The translations under genes and the position numbers were made by a program. A DNA stretch of 64,000 nucleotides from positions 124,001 to 188,000 of the forward strand of contig CAVYKK010000013.1 in the NCBI GenBank assembly GCA_963769045.1, in the 5' to 3' direction. Under the pieces are notes generated by a model that saw only the letters and a list, made by a program, of their open reading frames with translations, ran no database searches and was not told where the DNA came from. This document shows, one piece after another, positions 1-8,392 of the stretch. How positions within the stretch are numbered: position 1 is the stretch's first letter; the number at the start of each line of letters is the position of its first letter. This DNA is from Methanocella_A sp963769045. Its GTDB lineage: Archaea > Halobacteriota > Methanocellia > Methanocellales > Methanocellaceae.

Positions 1-431
1 TCGTGATCGTCAGCGCGGGCGGGTACCCGAAGGACATCAACATGTACCAGGCACAGAAAGCCATGGATAATGTGAAGCACGTGGTAAAACAGGGCGGCAC
101 CATGATCATGCTCGCCGAATGCGACGAATGCCTGGGCAATGACGTGTTCGCCTGCTGGGTGGACGAAGCCACGACCATCCAGGAGCAGGCAGAACGCATG
201 GACCGGAAGTTCGAGCTCGGCGGCCATAAGGCGTCGGTCATTGCCAGGACGGCAATGAAGTGCGAGATATGCCTGGTCTCAAAGATACCCGACGAGAAGG
301 TCCGGAAGATGTTCCTCACCCCGGTGAAGACGCCGGAGGAGGCGCTGGCACTGGCCTTCCGGAAGCACGGCCCTGATGCGACGGTACTGGTTTCGCCATA
401 CGGCGGCATGATGCTGTCCAAAACGGCATAA
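1..431 (+). CDS. larA: Nickel-dependent lactate racemase (LarA/DUF2088 family), 3' part only
   Basis: The C-terminal ~142 residues of a LarA-type protein; the gene begins before the window. The stretch VSAGGYPKDINMYQAQKAM matches the conserved LarA C-terminal domain, followed by GGTMIMLAECDECLGN. LarA interconverts D- and L-lactate (or related 2-hydroxyacids) using a nickel-pincer cofactor; the family also includes enzymes for other substrates, so the exact substrate is inferred. A lactate permease gene lies 13 kb downstream. The final codons form the left arm of a perfect 14-bp hairpin spanning the stop codon. Confidence 0.85.
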   Translation, partial: VIVSAGGYPKDINMYQAQKAMDNVKHVVKQGGTMIMLAECDECLGNDVFACWVDEATTIQEQAERMDRKFELGGHKASVIARTAMKCEICLVSKIPDEKVRKMFLTPVKTPEEALALAFRKHGPDATVLVSPYGGMMLSKTA

Positions 432-447
432 ACGCCGTTTTGGACAG
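414..447 (+). terminator. Hairpin across the larA stop codon
   Basis: Bases 414-427 and 434-447 are perfect 14-bp reverse complements with a 6-nt loop that contains the TAA stop. No T-run follows. The right arm is also the start of the first unit of the tandem repeat that follows, so it may be a terminator or simply part of that repeat. Confidence 0.45.
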
Positions 448-575
448 TGCGTTCCAAACCGGCCCAAACGCCGTTTTGGACAGTGCGTTCCAAACCGGCC
501 AAAACGCCGTTTTGGACAGTGCATCCAAACCGGCCAAAACGCAGGTTAGCACAGTGCGTTCGAAACCTGCCTGAA
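430..575. repeat. 36-bp tandem repeat, four units
   Basis: Units start at about 430, 466, 502 and 537. The first three are almost identical and the fourth is diverged. Each contains CCGTTTTGGACAGTGC followed by a CCAAACCGGCC segment, so neighbouring units can also pair with each other as inverted arms. It fills the start of the 300-bp gap after larA; the rest of the gap (576-731) is AT-rich promoter-like sequence for the next gene. Confidence 0.9.
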
Positions 576-731
576 CGCCTGGGGTACTGAGCGTCCATCT
601 GGCTTCTTTTTTTTCTATAATCCATATTTATGCTATAAGAATAGCTGTATGTCCAAAAAAATGCCCTTTTCCCATAGAAGATTTTTATTCTGGCGTGCTA
701 ACATTTCCTCTAAATATGGAGGGTATTGAAG

Positions 732-1250
732 ATGAGGGTAAAATTTCTAATAGCGTTGGCCATTGCCAGCGTCCTGCTATTCTGCTCGATGGGCATCGCT
801 GCAGCGACTACCATCTCCGGAGTCCCGACCGCTGAGCAGCTGACGGCGCAAGCTAACAACGAGATCAACTGTTTCGGGTTCCCTGACCTGGGCAACGTCG
901 AAGCGATCGACACGGCAGACATCGGGCTAGTCGGAGAAGTCGACGATGTAGCCCTGGAGAACCCGATCTGCGGCGTCTGTGGGCAGATTCCGCCCTGCAA
1001 CTGCGTCGAGAAAACGACCATTATCCCCGGACCGCAGGTCAACCTCGGCTGTCCGCTCGTGAACGTGCAAGCGGTCCCCGTGAACCTGGTCTCGCCAATC
1101 ATCAAGCCGGTGTTCCCGAGCATTAACATAGCCCCGCAGGCGACTGTGTTTCTCCCGCAGGTCAACGCAAAGCTGAACTGCTTCGACATCGCATGCCAGC
1201 CGGTCACGAACATCAACGCGTGTCCGACCGTACAGCCGATCGACCCCTGA
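732..1250 (+). CDS. Secreted cysteine-containing protein of unknown function
   Basis: 172 residues. The ATG at 732 is preferred over the in-frame TTG at 726 because GGAGGG at 718-723 then sits 8 nt upstream. Residues 1-25 form a signal peptide (basic start, hydrophobic core, Ala-rich cleavage region). The mature protein is rich in Asn, Val and Pro and has about ten Cys, including CGVCGQIPPCNC near residue 80, with several N-x-[ST]-poor loops. No domain recognised. It could be a disulfide-bonded or metal-binding surface protein. It stands alone between larA and birA with its own terminator-like hairpin downstream. Confidence 0.7.
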   Translation: MRVKFLIALAIASVLLFCSMGIAAATTISGVPTAEQLTAQANNEINCFGFPDLGNVEAIDTADIGLVGEVDDVALENPICGVCGQIPPCNCVEKTTIIPGPQVNLGCPLVNVQAVPVNLVSPIIKPVFPSINIAPQATVFLPQVNAKLNCFDIACQPVTNINACPTVQPIDP

Positions 1251-1368
1251 AGTCGAAGGAACCTCCCAGCGTCCGGGCATACGGATGGCGGCAGGCCATA
1301 CGGTGCCGGGGCGAAACGGACTGTGCCGGGGCATGAGGCGATTGTGAGGGGCCTGGCGCCATGATGCC

Positions 1369-1400
1369 AGCCCCACTCAATGCCATGGGGGCTCTTTTTT
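1369..1400 (+). terminator. Hairpin plus T-run downstream of the secreted protein gene
   Basis: AGCCCC at 1369-1374 pairs with GGGGCT at 1388-1393, followed by six T at 1395-1400. Looks like an intrinsic terminator for the gene ending at 1250. Confidence 0.6.
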
Positions 1401-1462
1401 AATGTACTGACTTTATGGAAACCCGCTAGATTTATCAGAGAACAAGATCACTTTATTGTTGG

Positions 1463-2416
1463 ATGACCAAGGAAGAAGTGCTGCAGGTGCTGCGAGAAAA
1501 GGGCGACTACGTCTCAGGCGAACAGATAGCCGGGCATCTGGGCGTCTCCCGGGCCGCCGTCTGGAAACAGATCCAGACCCTGTCCCGCGAGGGCTACGGG
1601 ATCGAGTCGCACCCGCACCGGGGCTATAAGCTGGTCACTATCCCGGACAAACTGTATTCTTTCGAGGTCAGGTACGGGCTCCAGACGAAGCTGATCGGCC
1701 GCAGGGTCGTCCACCTGAACACGACCAATTCCACGAACACCGTTGCCCGGCAGCTGGCAGAGGAGGGCGCGGAGGAGGGCACAGTCGTGATCGCTGAGAC
1801 GCAGACCCGCGGCAAAGGCCGGCTAGGGCGGAAATGGATCACGAAGCCGGGCGGCGTCTGGTTGTCTGTCATTTTGAAGCCAGGCATAGACCCGGCCCAT
1901 GCGGCGAGCATCACGCTGCTCGCGGCCGTCTCGGTGACTAAGGCGCTGCGAAAGGCAGGCGTGGAAGCGGCGATCAAATGGCCCAACGATGTCCTGGTCA
2001 GCGGCAAGAAGATCTGCGGCATCCTGACAGAGATGAGCGCGGAAACGGACGCAGTCAGTTTCATCGTGCTCGGCATCGGCGTGAACGTGAACAACGACGC
2101 CCCGCTCGAGACGGCGACCACCCTCAAGGCCGAAGCCGGACATGAGGTGGACCGGACGAAGTTTGTCCAGGGCTTGCTGGAATCGCTCGAAGAGGACTAC
2201 CTGACCTTCAAAGAGCAGGGCTTTACGCCGATCCTGTGGAGCTGGCGCCGGTACTCCGACACGCTGGGCCGGCCGGTCGAGGTCACCCACCAGGGCGAAG
2301 TCATCCAGGGTATTGCACAGGATATAGCTACGGATGGTGCTTTAATAGTCCAACTTAAAAATGGGACAATCCGTAAGATTGTATCAGGTGACTGTATCCA
2401 TTTGAAGAAGCTTTAG
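1463..2416 (+). CDS. birA: Biotin operon repressor / biotin-protein ligase
   Basis: 317 residues, full length for a bifunctional BirA. Residues 1-60 are a winged helix-turn-helix (LREKGDYVSGEQIAGHLGVS). Residues ~75-265 form the ligase domain with the biotin/ATP-binding GKGRLGRKW and the KWPND motif; the last ~50 residues are the SH3-like C-terminal domain. It activates biotin to biotinyl-AMP and transfers it to a carrier lysine. The retained DNA-binding domain, together with a BirA-like operator in front of bioY at 3272-3302, points to a working biotin-responsive repressor controlling the transporter operon downstream. Confidence 0.95.
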   Translation: MTKEEVLQVLREKGDYVSGEQIAGHLGVSRAAVWKQIQTLSREGYGIESHPHRGYKLVTIPDKLYSFEVRYGLQTKLIGRRVVHLNTTNSTNTVARQLAEEGAEEGTVVIAETQTRGKGRLGRKWITKPGGVWLSVILKPGIDPAHAASITLLAAVSVTKALRKAGVEAAIKWPNDVLVSGKKICGILTEMSAETDAVSFIVLGIGVNVNNDAPLETATTLKAEAGHEVDRTKFVQGLLESLEEDYLTFKEQGFTPILWSWRRYSDTLGRPVEVTHQGEVIQGIAQDIATDGALIVQLKNGTIRKIVSGDCIHLKKL

Positions 2417-2460
2417 TTTACTATTTCTTAAAGTACTAGAAATGGGCGCTTTCCAACATC

Positions 2461-2500
2461 AACTGCAGTGTGACGCCCGCGCTCGCTTGCTGTTAAAAAG
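2461..2500 (+). repeat. Degenerate flanking unit of palindromic element A
   Basis: A diverged copy of the ~36-bp end unit (GTGTGACGCCC and TGCTGTTAA recognisable), starting 73 bp before element A. The same outlying units at a 72-73 bp period occur outside copies B and C. Confidence 0.6.
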
Positions 2501-2533
2501 AACAATAACCGGATATCCAATACTTCCCATTCT

Positions 2534-3109
2534 AATCGCGGTGCGACGCCCATGCCGGCTGATGCTGCATGGGCTACTCCGGGTTTTTCAGGTGCTGCGC
2601 CGTCCGGGCCGCGCTCGCACCCTCGCGTCACCGGACAGCTGCGCCTTCGGCAGCGCTGACCGGAGCGCTTCGCAAGCGCTAAGCAACGCGCCTGTCGGCA
2701 GCGTTCATTGCCCGGCCGCCTCCGCACCCCTCGCACAGCTTCGCGTGCGAGGGGCCTTCGGCCAGAAAAACCCTCCGCGGACAGCGGAGAAGCATCGGCT
2801 ATGCGTATCAGGACTATCAGTGGATCGATGCCTATACTAGTATTGGTAAAGGTAGCCGGTGCTTCTCCGCGGAAGGCGGAGGGTTTTTTCGGCTTGCCCG
2901 CTCGCACGCATCAGCTGTGCGAGGGGTGTGGAGGTGGCGGGTGTGAAAAACGCTGCTGAAAGCGCGTTTTTCAGGGCTTGCAAAGGAGGCTCAACGAGCC
3001 GAGGCGAGTTGGGCCGACGAAGGTGCGAGCCCGTCGCCCGACATCGGAACACCGGAAAAACCCGTAGTAGCACGTGCGGCGAAGCAAGCACGGGCGTCGC
3101 ACCGCGATT
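2534..3109. repeat. Giant imperfect-palindrome dispersed repeat, copy A (576 bp)
   Basis: Begins AATCGCGGTGCGACGCC and ends with the reverse complement of it. The two halves are homologous inverted arms: CCCTCCGC...GCGGAGAAGC at ~2775-2797 reappears inverted at ~2861-2883, and CCCCTCGCACAGCTT at ~2727 reappears inverted at ~2907-2922. The centre carries ACTAGT. Copies B and C (46831-47540, 57330-57904) have the same layout, but A lies in the opposite orientation. Apparent reading frames on both strands are Arg-rich and are by-products of base composition. The rest of the birA-bioY gap (3110-3260) shows nothing else. Confidence 0.9.
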
Positions 3110-3262
3110 GATATTGGACAGACCATAACCTGCCATCCGCCTAACCTGGGATATTACCGGACCGTGGAATGGACGGCGCAGCATAGAATGAAGAGACATT
3201 AATAGTTTTTATTAGGAATCACATAGAAAGTCATCGACTTGAGAGACAGATATCTGGAAACC

Positions 3263-3302
3263 TATAAATATTTGTAAACCTTTAATTTTCATCGGTTGAC
3301 CA
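3263..3302 (+). promoter_or_regulatory. TATA box and BirA-type operator of the bioY operon
   Basis: TATAAATA at 3263-3270 is followed directly by TTGTAAACC (3272-3280), a 13-nt spacer and GGTTGACCA (3294-3302). The two half-sites match as an inverted repeat at 7 of 9 positions and closely match the known BirA operator (TTGTAAACC, 14-16 nt, GGTTTACAA) reported for bacteria and some archaea. The operator overlaps the expected transcription start and ends 2 nt before the bioY ATG, so binding should block transcription when biotin is plentiful. Confidence 0.75.
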
Positions 3303-3304
3303 AC

Positions 3305-3841
3305 ATGGAGAGCCAACAGCAGCCTTCGTATGTAAAAAAGATGGTTTACGCCTCGCTGTTTGCCGCATTAACGGCAGCCGGGGCCTGGATATCGATACCC
3401 ATACCGCTGTCGCCGTTGCCGGTCACGCTGCAGACGCTCTTCACGATGATGTCAGGCGCCGTGCTCGGGCCATACTTCGGCGTGCTGGCCATGATCGTCT
3501 ACGTACTGCTGGGCCTGATCGGCCTGCCGGTGTTCGCGGCGGGCCAGTCGGGGTTCGGCGTGCTCTTCGGGCCCTGGGGCGGCTATCTCATCGGGTTCGT
3601 TTTCGGGGCGGCGGTCACCGGCCTTATGGTAGGCTTGAAAAAGAAACCCGGGCTGGTCTGGCTGTGCCTGGCTATGGCTACCGGTGACCTGATCGTGTAC
3701 GTTTTTGGCGTGGCACAGCTGATGCTGATCTCGCAGATGGCGCTGGATAAGGCCATTCTCGTTGGCTTCGTCCCCTTCGTGCCGGGCGATCTGCTTAAAC
3801 TGGCCATCGGCGCCATGATCGCCAGGAAGATCGAGGTATAG
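3305..3841 (+). CDS. bioY: Biotin ECF transporter substrate-binding subunit BioY
   Basis: 178 residues, about six membrane helices. The conserved run SIPIPLSPLPVTLQTLFTMM near residue 30 is the BioY signature, and LGLIGLPVFAAGQSGFG and GPWGGYLIGF follow as in the family. BioY is the membrane S-component that captures biotin. ATG at 3305 is chosen over TTG at 3296 because the latter lies inside the operator. It is the first gene of bioY-ecfA-ecfA'-ecfT, all on the same strand and nearly abutting. Confidence 0.95.
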   Translation: MESQQQPSYVKKMVYASLFAALTAAGAWISIPIPLSPLPVTLQTLFTMMSGAVLGPYFGVLAMIVYVLLGLIGLPVFAAGQSGFGVLFGPWGGYLIGFVFGAAVTGLMVGLKKKPGLVWLCLAMATGDLIVYVFGVAQLMLISQMALDKAILVGFVPFVPGDLLKLAIGAMIARKIEV

Positions 3842-3845
3842 CCAC

Positions 3846-4631
3846 ATGATCGAGGTCAGGCATGTCAGCTTATCATACGGGAATGTCCCTGCGCTAAAGG
3901 ACGTTTCTCTTACGGTTAAAGCAGGCGAGTTCGTAGCTATCATGGGTCCGGGCGCTTCGGGGAAGTCCACGCTTGCGAAGGTGATGGACGGCCTGCTTCT
4001 CCCCGATTCGGGGGAATGTGTGGTTGACGGCGTCAGCACACGCGATGACCGGATGAGGGCCAGGCGTCTGGTCGGGCTGGTGCTGCAGGAACCGGAAGAC
4101 CAGGCTGTAGCGCGCCGTGTGGAAGATGACCTGGCATTCGGTCCCCGGAACATCGGCGCTGAAGACGTGAAAGAGAGAGTAGCTGAAGCGTTACGGCAGA
4201 CAGGTATCGAGGGCCTGGAGGGGAAAGACGTCGGCAGCCTCTCTGGCGGGCAGAAACAGCTGGTCGCCATTGCCGGTATCCTGGCCATGCGGCCGGCATA
4301 CCTGGTCATGGACGAGCCTACTTCATTGCTGGATAGTGATGGCAAACGGATGGTCATGAGCACCATCATGGCGCAAAAGCGCGAAGGCAAGGGCATTGTG
4401 GTTATCACGCAGGACCCATCGGTCGCGGTATATGCCGACCGTGTCGTCGTCATGTCGGAGGGAAGCATTGTCGCGCAGGGTGTTCCGGCGGATGTCTTTA
4501 CCCCGGCAATTGGAGAAATAGTCGGACTACCTGAAATGGCCCGGCTGTCGATCAGGCTGAGAGAGAAAGGTTTCACCACCGATCGCCCCTGGCTGACCGT
4601 GGATGAAGCAGCGAGGGAGCTATGTCGCTAA
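3846..4631 (+). CDS. ecfA1: Energy-coupling-factor transporter ATPase, first copy
   Basis: 261 residues. Walker A GPGASGKST (residues ~36-44, Ala where most ATPases have Asn-Gly), a Q-loop (VLQEPEDQAV), LSGGQKQ signature and Walker B LVMDEPT. This is one of two ATPases powering the biotin ECF transporter. It begins 4 nt after bioY and overlaps the next ATPase by 10 nt, which suggests co-translation. Confidence 0.92.
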   Translation: MIEVRHVSLSYGNVPALKDVSLTVKAGEFVAIMGPGASGKSTLAKVMDGLLLPDSGECVVDGVSTRDDRMRARRLVGLVLQEPEDQAVARRVEDDLAFGPRNIGAEDVKERVAEALRQTGIEGLEGKDVGSLSGGQKQLVAIAGILAMRPAYLVMDEPTSLLDSDGKRMVMSTIMAQKREGKGIVVITQDPSVAVYADRVVVMSEGSIVAQGVPADVFTPAIGEIVGLPEMARLSIRLREKGFTTDRPWLTVDEAARELCR

Positions 4632-5413
4632 AAGCCGATGACCTCAGCTACTTCTACGCCGGGGCCGGAATGCCAGCCATTAGCGCTGTCAACCTCGAAA
4701 TCAGGAAAGGGGAGCTGGCCATAGTCTGCGGGAAGAACGGGTCGGGAAAGTCGACTCTGCTGCACTGCCTGGCAGGGCTGGCAAAGCCTTCGCAGGGGCG
4801 GGTAATAATCGACGGCCGTGCGACGGGGAAATCACGACGCAACGTAGGGCTGGCTATCCAGTTCCCCGAACGGGCGCTTTTCGAGAGAACGGTATTTGAT
4901 GAAATTGCGTTCGGGCCCCGGAACATGGGCCTGCCGCCGGATGAGGTAAAGCGGCTGACAGCAAGCGCCATCGATGCTGTCGGCATCGGCCCTGACCTGC
5001 TGTCTGTCCAGCCGCGCAGTCTTAGCTATGGCCGGAAGAGGCTGGTTGCAATCGCATGCGCTATAGCCCATGGACCCGGGTATCTGTTCCTCGACGAGCC
5101 TGCCGCCGGCCTGGACTACCAGGGTAGAAGAAGGATAGCCGACCTGATCAGGAGACTGAACGCTTCAGGGATGACCATTGCGGTGGCATCCCATGATCCG
5201 TCCGACCTGCTGGATGCCTGCAACAGGCTGATCATAATCGATGAAGGAAGGGTGGTCGCCGATGGCCCGCCAACATTAGTAAGCCTTGGACTGGCAGGCA
5301 TAAGCTCGGATACGATCGAGCTTATCAGGCGCATGAAGGCATGCGGCATCGATGTCCGGGAAGCGTTCTCGCCGGAAACACTGGCGGACAGCATAGCGGA
5401 GGCTGTCAAATGA
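4622..5413 (+). CDS. ecfA2: Energy-coupling-factor transporter ATPase, second copy
   Basis: 263 residues. Walker A GKNGSGKST, Q-loop AIQFPERALF, Walker B LFLDEPAAG and switch His in VASHDP. The ABC signature is degenerate, LSYGRKR instead of LSGGQ. In ECF transporters with two different ATPases one composite site is often impaired, so the heterodimer with the upstream ATPase probably has one standard and one altered signature. It overlaps ecfT by 4 nt (ATGA). Confidence 0.9.
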   Translation: MSLKADDLSYFYAGAGMPAISAVNLEIRKGELAIVCGKNGSGKSTLLHCLAGLAKPSQGRVIIDGRATGKSRRNVGLAIQFPERALFERTVFDEIAFGPRNMGLPPDEVKRLTASAIDAVGIGPDLLSVQPRSLSYGRKRLVAIACAIAHGPGYLFLDEPAAGLDYQGRRRIADLIRRLNASGMTIAVASHDPSDLLDACNRLIIIDEGRVVADGPPTLVSLGLAGISSDTIELIRRMKACGIDVREAFSPETLADSIAEAVK

Positions 5414-6003
5414 AGATCCCGGCGATAGCGAAACTGGCCGGGCTGGCAGTGTTCAGTGTAGCCGTGCTGATAGCTCAAGGCTACATGTTGGCGGCCCTTA
5501 CCATAGTCCCGATCATAGCCGCCTTAATCCTCGGAGCAAATGCCGGAAGGCTGATGCGCATGTTGCTTCCGGCGCTGCCGTTCATAGTCATCATCTCCGC
5601 ATTCCAGTGGCTTTTCGCAGGCCCGTCCATGGCTGTGCTGACACTCTCCCGGATAACGCTGCTTTATGTTGCCGGCTCGATCGTCACGGCCACCACGACG
5701 GAGACAGAGTTCATCGTAGCCATCGAGCAACTGCTGCAGCCGGTCAGCATTGTGACACGGACGAACATCGGCCGGGACATAGCGACGATGATGATGCTGT
5801 CGATCGCTTTCCTGCCGATAACCAAAGAAGAGCACGATGCCATCAGGCTGGCACAGGAAGCCCGGGGCGTGAGCTACGCCGGGTTCAGAGGGCTGATCAG
5901 AGGCGAGGTTGCGGTCATCGTCCCGTTGATCTATGGGCTTTCGGCAAGGGCGGACAGAGTGGCGACCGCAATGGAAGCGCGATGCTACGGGTATAAAAAA
6001 TAA
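5410..6003 (+). CDS. ecfT: Energy-coupling-factor transporter transmembrane subunit EcfT
   Basis: 197 residues. ATG at 5410 overlaps the ecfA2 stop as ATGA. Four to five membrane helices. The two coupling motifs of EcfT are present: EARG (AQEARGVSYAG) and AMEARCYG, in which Cys replaces the usual Gly. These Arg-containing helices contact the two ATPases. This completes a dedicated biotin transporter with BioY; being the last gene, it closes the operon. Confidence 0.9.
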   Translation: MKIPAIAKLAGLAVFSVAVLIAQGYMLAALTIVPIIAALILGANAGRLMRMLLPALPFIVIISAFQWLFAGPSMAVLTLSRITLLYVAGSIVTATTTETEFIVAIEQLLQPVSIVTRTNIGRDIATMMMLSIAFLPITKEEHDAIRLAQEARGVSYAGFRGLIRGEVAVIVPLIYGLSARADRVATAMEARCYGYKK

Positions 6004-6461
6004 AGTGAAAGGAGCCCGGCGGCCGCCCGCGCGCGTACGCATGATAACAGGCAGGTTAGCCGATTCTCATGCCCATTTCTCGATATGAGGTCAGCATATG
6101 CCGATTTTATGATATTTGCCAGCATTGTCAGGCACTGCCGTTTACCACATGGTCTGTGGTATCCCGCACCTATGGCTATCACCGTTATTTATGCCTGTGA
6201 TATTAATATATAAACTGAAATCATAAAAAGTTGGTAGAGAGAACCCATGTTGTCAGCTATCGATTACAGTAATCGATTTTTTGTTTTAAAAATACTGGCT
6301 TCTAATTACCGTCAAGTAACTGACAGTATCCTAATTATAGATTATCGGCTGCCGGCTATTGTTGATCAGTCTATGAAATGGTGATATCATTTGTTGAATG
6401 AAGCTTATCAATTTTTGACAAACGATTTATATGATGAGGCTAAAAGGATTATGGGGATTGG
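6004..6461. other. Intergenic region with a palindrome and a doubtful small frame
   Basis: AT-rich. An inverted repeat ATCGATTAC-A-GTAATCGAT at 6259-6277 runs into a T-run (to 6282) and could be an operator or weak terminator. An ATG at 6247 opens a 45-codon frame ending at 6384 with no recognisable similarity; it could be a leader or chance. A CG-alternating motif at ~6026 belongs to a family seen between genes throughout the window. Confidence 0.4.
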
Positions 6462-7073
6462 ATGGAAATGGTTAACAGTGCAGCCATCAAAGAGGATGTT
6501 AAATATAAGCCGGGCAATAAAAATAACCGGCTCATCGATACCATTTGTTCGACCAAATGCTTTGAGTTACTCAATACGTTCCTCTTCAAGTCGGCAGAGG
6601 GAATGTACCAGAGCGAGATCGTGAAAAAGTCCGGGCTGTCGCCGAACACGGCAATACCTTTGCTGCGGGAGCTGACCCACCAGGGTATCCTGCACGAGGA
6701 AGTGGTCGCAGGCACCATTTTTTACCACATCGAGGAAGACAACCCGATCGTCAGGCACCTGAGGATACTGACCAACCTGACCAACATTTACGAGGCAACG
6801 AAAGAGGTCGGGAATGACGTGCAGATATACGTGTTCGGTTCTGCAGCCAGGGGCGAGGATACGGAGAACAGCCACATCGATATCCTGATGCTTGCTAACG
6901 GCAGCAGCGACGACCTGGAGGAGCTGAAGAGCCGGCTGAAGCAGGACATATCGAAAAAGCTGGACAGGGACGTCAATCTCGTCGCCTATACACCGGCCCA
7001 GTATTCGGCATTGTATTACGAGAAAAAACTGCTGTTCGAGTCCATCGAGAACGAAAAGATCAAAGTGTTATAA
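6462..7073 (+). CDS. Winged-helix protein fused to a nucleotidyltransferase domain
   Basis: 203 residues. Residues ~25-95 form a winged helix (YQSEIVKKSGLSPNTAIPLLREL). Residues ~115-200 form a minimal nucleotidyltransferase domain with VFGSAARGEDTENSHIDIL. The canonical GSxARG(x)nSDxDL motif has His in place of the first Asp, so catalytic activity is uncertain. Such fusions occur in archaea as transcription regulators or orphan relatives of the MNT/HEPN toxin-antitoxin module; no HEPN gene is adjacent. The ATG at 6462 is preceded by GGGGATTG. Confidence 0.75.
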   Translation: MEMVNSAAIKEDVKYKPGNKNNRLIDTICSTKCFELLNTFLFKSAEGMYQSEIVKKSGLSPNTAIPLLRELTHQGILHEEVVAGTIFYHIEEDNPIVRHLRILTNLTNIYEATKEVGNDVQIYVFGSAARGEDTENSHIDILMLANGSSDDLEELKSRLKQDISKKLDRDVNLVAYTPAQYSALYYEKKLLFESIENEKIKVL

Positions 7074-7153
7074 TTATTGCATAGAGCTTGTCAATAAGTG
7101 AAACCTTTTTGGCATTGACATATTAAAGGTCTATCGGCACAGCGCATTAAATA

Positions 7154-7500
7154 ATATCCTTGGCGCTCTTGGCGCAGTCTTGGCGTTCTTGGCGAGAAAT
7201 CCGTATCGCGCATGCCTGTACTGGGCCGCGAAGTTAGCTTTAATGGGCGGTGCGTACCGGAACCAGAGAACAGTCTAATTCTCGCAAAGAGCGCAGAGAC
7301 GGGCGCGGAGAACGCTAAGACCGTTTTAACGGAATATTCTTAGTTAATAATTACCTCTGCGCTCTCCGCGAGAATCCCATGCAGCGCATGCCCATTCAGG
7401 ACTGCTACGGTAACCCTGCCATTGCAATGTGTATTGGAACCAAAGGACAGTTTTATTCTCGCCAAGAACGCCAAGACTGCGCCAAGAACGCCAAGGATAA
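7154..7500. repeat. Nested inverted repeats made of CTTGGCG units
   Basis: Fills the 450-bp gap after the HTH-nucleotidyltransferase gene. The outer arms 7158-7198 and 7454-7498 (TTGGCGTTCTTGGCGAGAA and its complement) are near-perfect inverted repeats built from a 7-9 bp CCAAGAACG unit. An inner pair, ~7281-7320 and ~7350-7375, uses a related CGCAGAG unit, and CGCATGCC occurs in both flanks. No gene seen. Confidence 0.85.
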
Positions 7501-7524
7501 CGGTTGATATGAAGCATCCAAATA

Positions 7525-8277
7525 TCATACGACAGGCTGGTTGCTTAACAGCAATTCTTTGAAGCGGACCGCGTCCTCGCCCATGGTGATGTTGTTGAAC
7601 ATCACGTACACTTCCCGAGCTGTCTTTTCGTAAGACCTGACAATGCCGAGCAGCTTCCGCAGGTCGGCATCGGTATACTTGTACTTGTAGTTCACTTCCC
7701 CGGGGCCGATGCCGTGGAGGCGGAAATAGATGACGTCGGTGCTGATCGCAGGCTTGTGCCGGAACGGGTCCACGATATGGATCAGGTTCAGGTCTTCGCA
7801 CAGCTTCTTGACCACATCTGCAGCCCACGGGCCCCTGGTCTCCCAGCCGATAGCGCAGGGCCTTTTCACGCTGGAAAAGAAGGCTTTGACGTCTTTCAGG
7901 TGTTCCCGGGTGCTGTCAAATTTGGGCGGCGTCTGGACGACGAGGACTTTAGACTGCAATATCTTAACGATCTCGGCAGTCTCCTTCCACGCCCGGAAAT
8001 TTTCTTCGGTCGGCTGGAGCAAACCGATGTTCTCCGGCTTGCCTTCCGGCAGCTTTCCCTGCTTCCATGTAGGGCTCGTGGCCGGGTGGGTGATCGCCTG
8101 CCAGGCCTTCATGTTCATCTCAAGATCGGGTGGCGCAGCCTCTCGCCAGCGCCGGGCGAGATCGGGCTTTGGAAGAATGTAAAATGAGTCCTGCAGCTCG
8201 ATCACGTTAAAGGTCGAATAGTAGGCGTCTTTCCCGCCCTTCACGCCCCAGCCGCAGGTGCCGACCTTTACTTCCAT
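7525..8277 (-). CDS. DUF72 (YecE-like) family protein
   Basis: 250 residues, usual length. N-terminal VGTCGW, then YYSTFNVIELQDSFY and a NMKAWQAITHP segment typical of DUF72, a TIM-barrel-like family. C-terminal YVMFNN is the conserved family end. Function is not established; the fold resembles nucleases and sugar-phosphate enzymes. Single-gene unit on the minus strand, 115 bp from the acyl-CoA synthetase genes. Confidence 0.85.
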   Translation of the reverse strand: MEVKVGTCGWGVKGGKDAYYSTFNVIELQDSFYILPKPDLARRWREAAPPDLEMNMKAWQAITHPATSPTWKQGKLPEGKPENIGLLQPTEENFRAWKETAEIVKILQSKVLVVQTPPKFDSTREHLKDVKAFFSSVKRPCAIGWETRGPWAADVVKKLCEDLNLIHIVDPFRHKPAISTDVIYFRLHGIGPGEVNYKYKYTDADLRKLLGIVRSYEKTAREVYVMFNNITMGEDAVRFKELLLSNQPVV

Positions 8278-8392
8278 GATCAGTCATATGATGACACCCG
8301 ATGATAGGGTTTTCCTCTCGTAAAACGGCCAGTCCGTTGTACACGCGCGCGAGCGGCGGTGCTGTATGCGAACGATCCGGATAACACCTTGT

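Noticed and set aside
3452..4579. Long minus-strand frame across bioY and ecfA1
   Set aside because: Opposes two genes with complete motifs; no domain of its own.
6391..6624. 77-codon plus-strand frame overlapping the HTH-nucleotidyltransferase start
   Set aside because: Different frame from a protein with clear domains; no similarity.
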